In this document: piece by piece, positions 56,364 through 56,708 of the stretch
Layout of the letters: every line of letters begins with the position of its first letter
How positions within the stretch are numbered: position 1 is the first letter of the stretch
DNA from: Saksenaea vasiformis B4078
Taxonomy: Eukaryota > Mucoromycota > Mucoromycetes > Mucorales > Saksenaeaceae
Assembly: GCA_000697055.1 (NCBI GenBank)
Contig: JNDT01002327.1
Span: 1-56,708, forward strand
Direction: 5' to 3'
DNA length: 56,708 nt
The notes under the pieces: model-generated
Told to the model about the DNA's origin: nothing
What the model saw: only the letters and a program-made list of their open reading frames with translations
Database searches by the model: none
Program-made: the position numbers and the translations under genes

Positions 56364-56425
56364 ACTCTGCTGTTTTTTGAAAATGAGTTTGCGCCGCCTA
56401 AAATGAATTTTTGCGTCATACGAGA
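56364..56425 (-). promoter_or_regulatory. Shared upstream module, copy 2
   Basis: On the + strand: GTTTTTTGAAAATGAGTTTG, then CGCCGCCTAAAATGAATTTT, then TGCGTCATACG. It aligns with 12851-12912 upstream of the SET gene and has the same orientation relative to its gene. Gene-sense core: TATGACGCAAAAA followed by TCATTTTAGGC. Confidence 0.5.
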
Positions 56426-56557
56426 ACTTACCGATGCGAACACCTAAAAGATCGATCAGTTAAATTGTTCTAAGCTTCACCTATCTCATGACAAGGTTAC
56501 CGTAAAAATCCTAATCCCCTCGAAAGGGGAACCCGTGTTCGTTACGGTAATTTCTTT

Positions 56558-56708
56558 TCATTGTGATCGTGGCCTTGAAAAACGCTGTGGTCTTCCTTCT
56601 CCGGCCCAGATCGACGCGGAAATTGCGAACATATTCTTACTCGCATTGACATCCCTCTGCCACAACATTCCACAGTGTTTGCAAACTAGAATGCTATGAC
56701 GAGGGGCA
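56558..56708 (-). pseudogene. C-terminal end of a second Fanzor/TnpB-like gene (cut by window edge)
   Basis: The minus-strand frame reads from the window edge to TGA at 56558: RHSILVCKHCGMLWQRDVNA, SKNMFAISASIW, GRPQRFSRPRSQ. CxxC followed by W-QRDVNA-SKNM is the second half of the Fanzor/OrfB zinc ribbon with the RuvC-III Asp, and the ending RP-x-x-F-x-R is typical of fungal Fanzors I recall. It differs from the DRDLNGAQNI type at the left edge, so it is a separate lineage. Whether the complete gene is intact cannot be judged; marked as a pseudogene only because it is partial here. Confidence 0.65.

Overview
The window looks like nuclear DNA of an early-diverging fungus, most likely Mucoromycota (Mucorales). 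The evidence is short GT-AG introns of about 45-95 bp, an AT-rich background with many homopolymer tracts, fungal housekeeping genes, and protein families and decayed transposons that I recognise as typical of Mucorales. The lineage is inferred, not proven. I found no tRNA, rRNA or CRISPR array.

Layout. 1-6000 is a transposon graveyard: a broken Fanzor (eukaryotic TnpB-like) gene, a decayed MULE, a frameshifted Tc1-like element and a fragment of another DDE transposase. 6.7-8.7 kb is an NCS2/NAT nucleobase permease with nine exons. 11.1-12.8 kb holds a steroid-5-alpha-reductase-family membrane protein and a SET-domain protein. 17.3-20.8 kb is CHO2 (phosphatidylethanolamine N-methyltransferase, 13 exons). 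A decayed lineage-specific family member and an intron-bearing CHO2 pseudogene follow at 21.7-24.2 kb. 24.8-27.5 kb is a divergent pair: GPI8 (GPI transamidase catalytic subunit) and an F-box protein. 31.3-33.7 kb is a cytosolic HSP70 with a step-type heat-shock element.

33,928-39,465 is the most striking object: a 5.5 kb TA-flanked element made of two apparently identical 1.58 kb Tc1/IS630-type arms in inverted orientation. Each arm has an intact DD34E transposase. The arms enclose an intact gene for a protein with two C2H2 fingers and a possible PD-(D/E)XK nuclease motif, bordered on both sides by CATGAGC-poly(A) minisatellites.

42.3-49.9 kb holds a secreted Asp/Gly/Tyr-rich repeat protein with Kex2-type sites, a copper P1B-ATPase with seven metal-binding domains and an extra Cys-rich insert, and an F-box/LRR protein. 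51.4-56.7 kb contains more transposase debris, a UBE3D-like (HECT_2) gene and, at the right edge, the tail of a second Fanzor.

Links between genes. CHO2 (phospholipid synthesis), GPI8 (GPI anchoring in the ER) and the 5-alpha-reductase-like protein are all ER-membrane enzymes, but nothing indicates co-regulation. Two kinds of dispersed non-coding sequence recur: a promoter- or LTR-like repeat at three loci, and a roughly 60 bp promoter module upstream of both the SET and UBE3D-like genes. Gene models were spliced by eye using GT-AG rules, reading-frame continuity and remembered family patterns. No database was searched.
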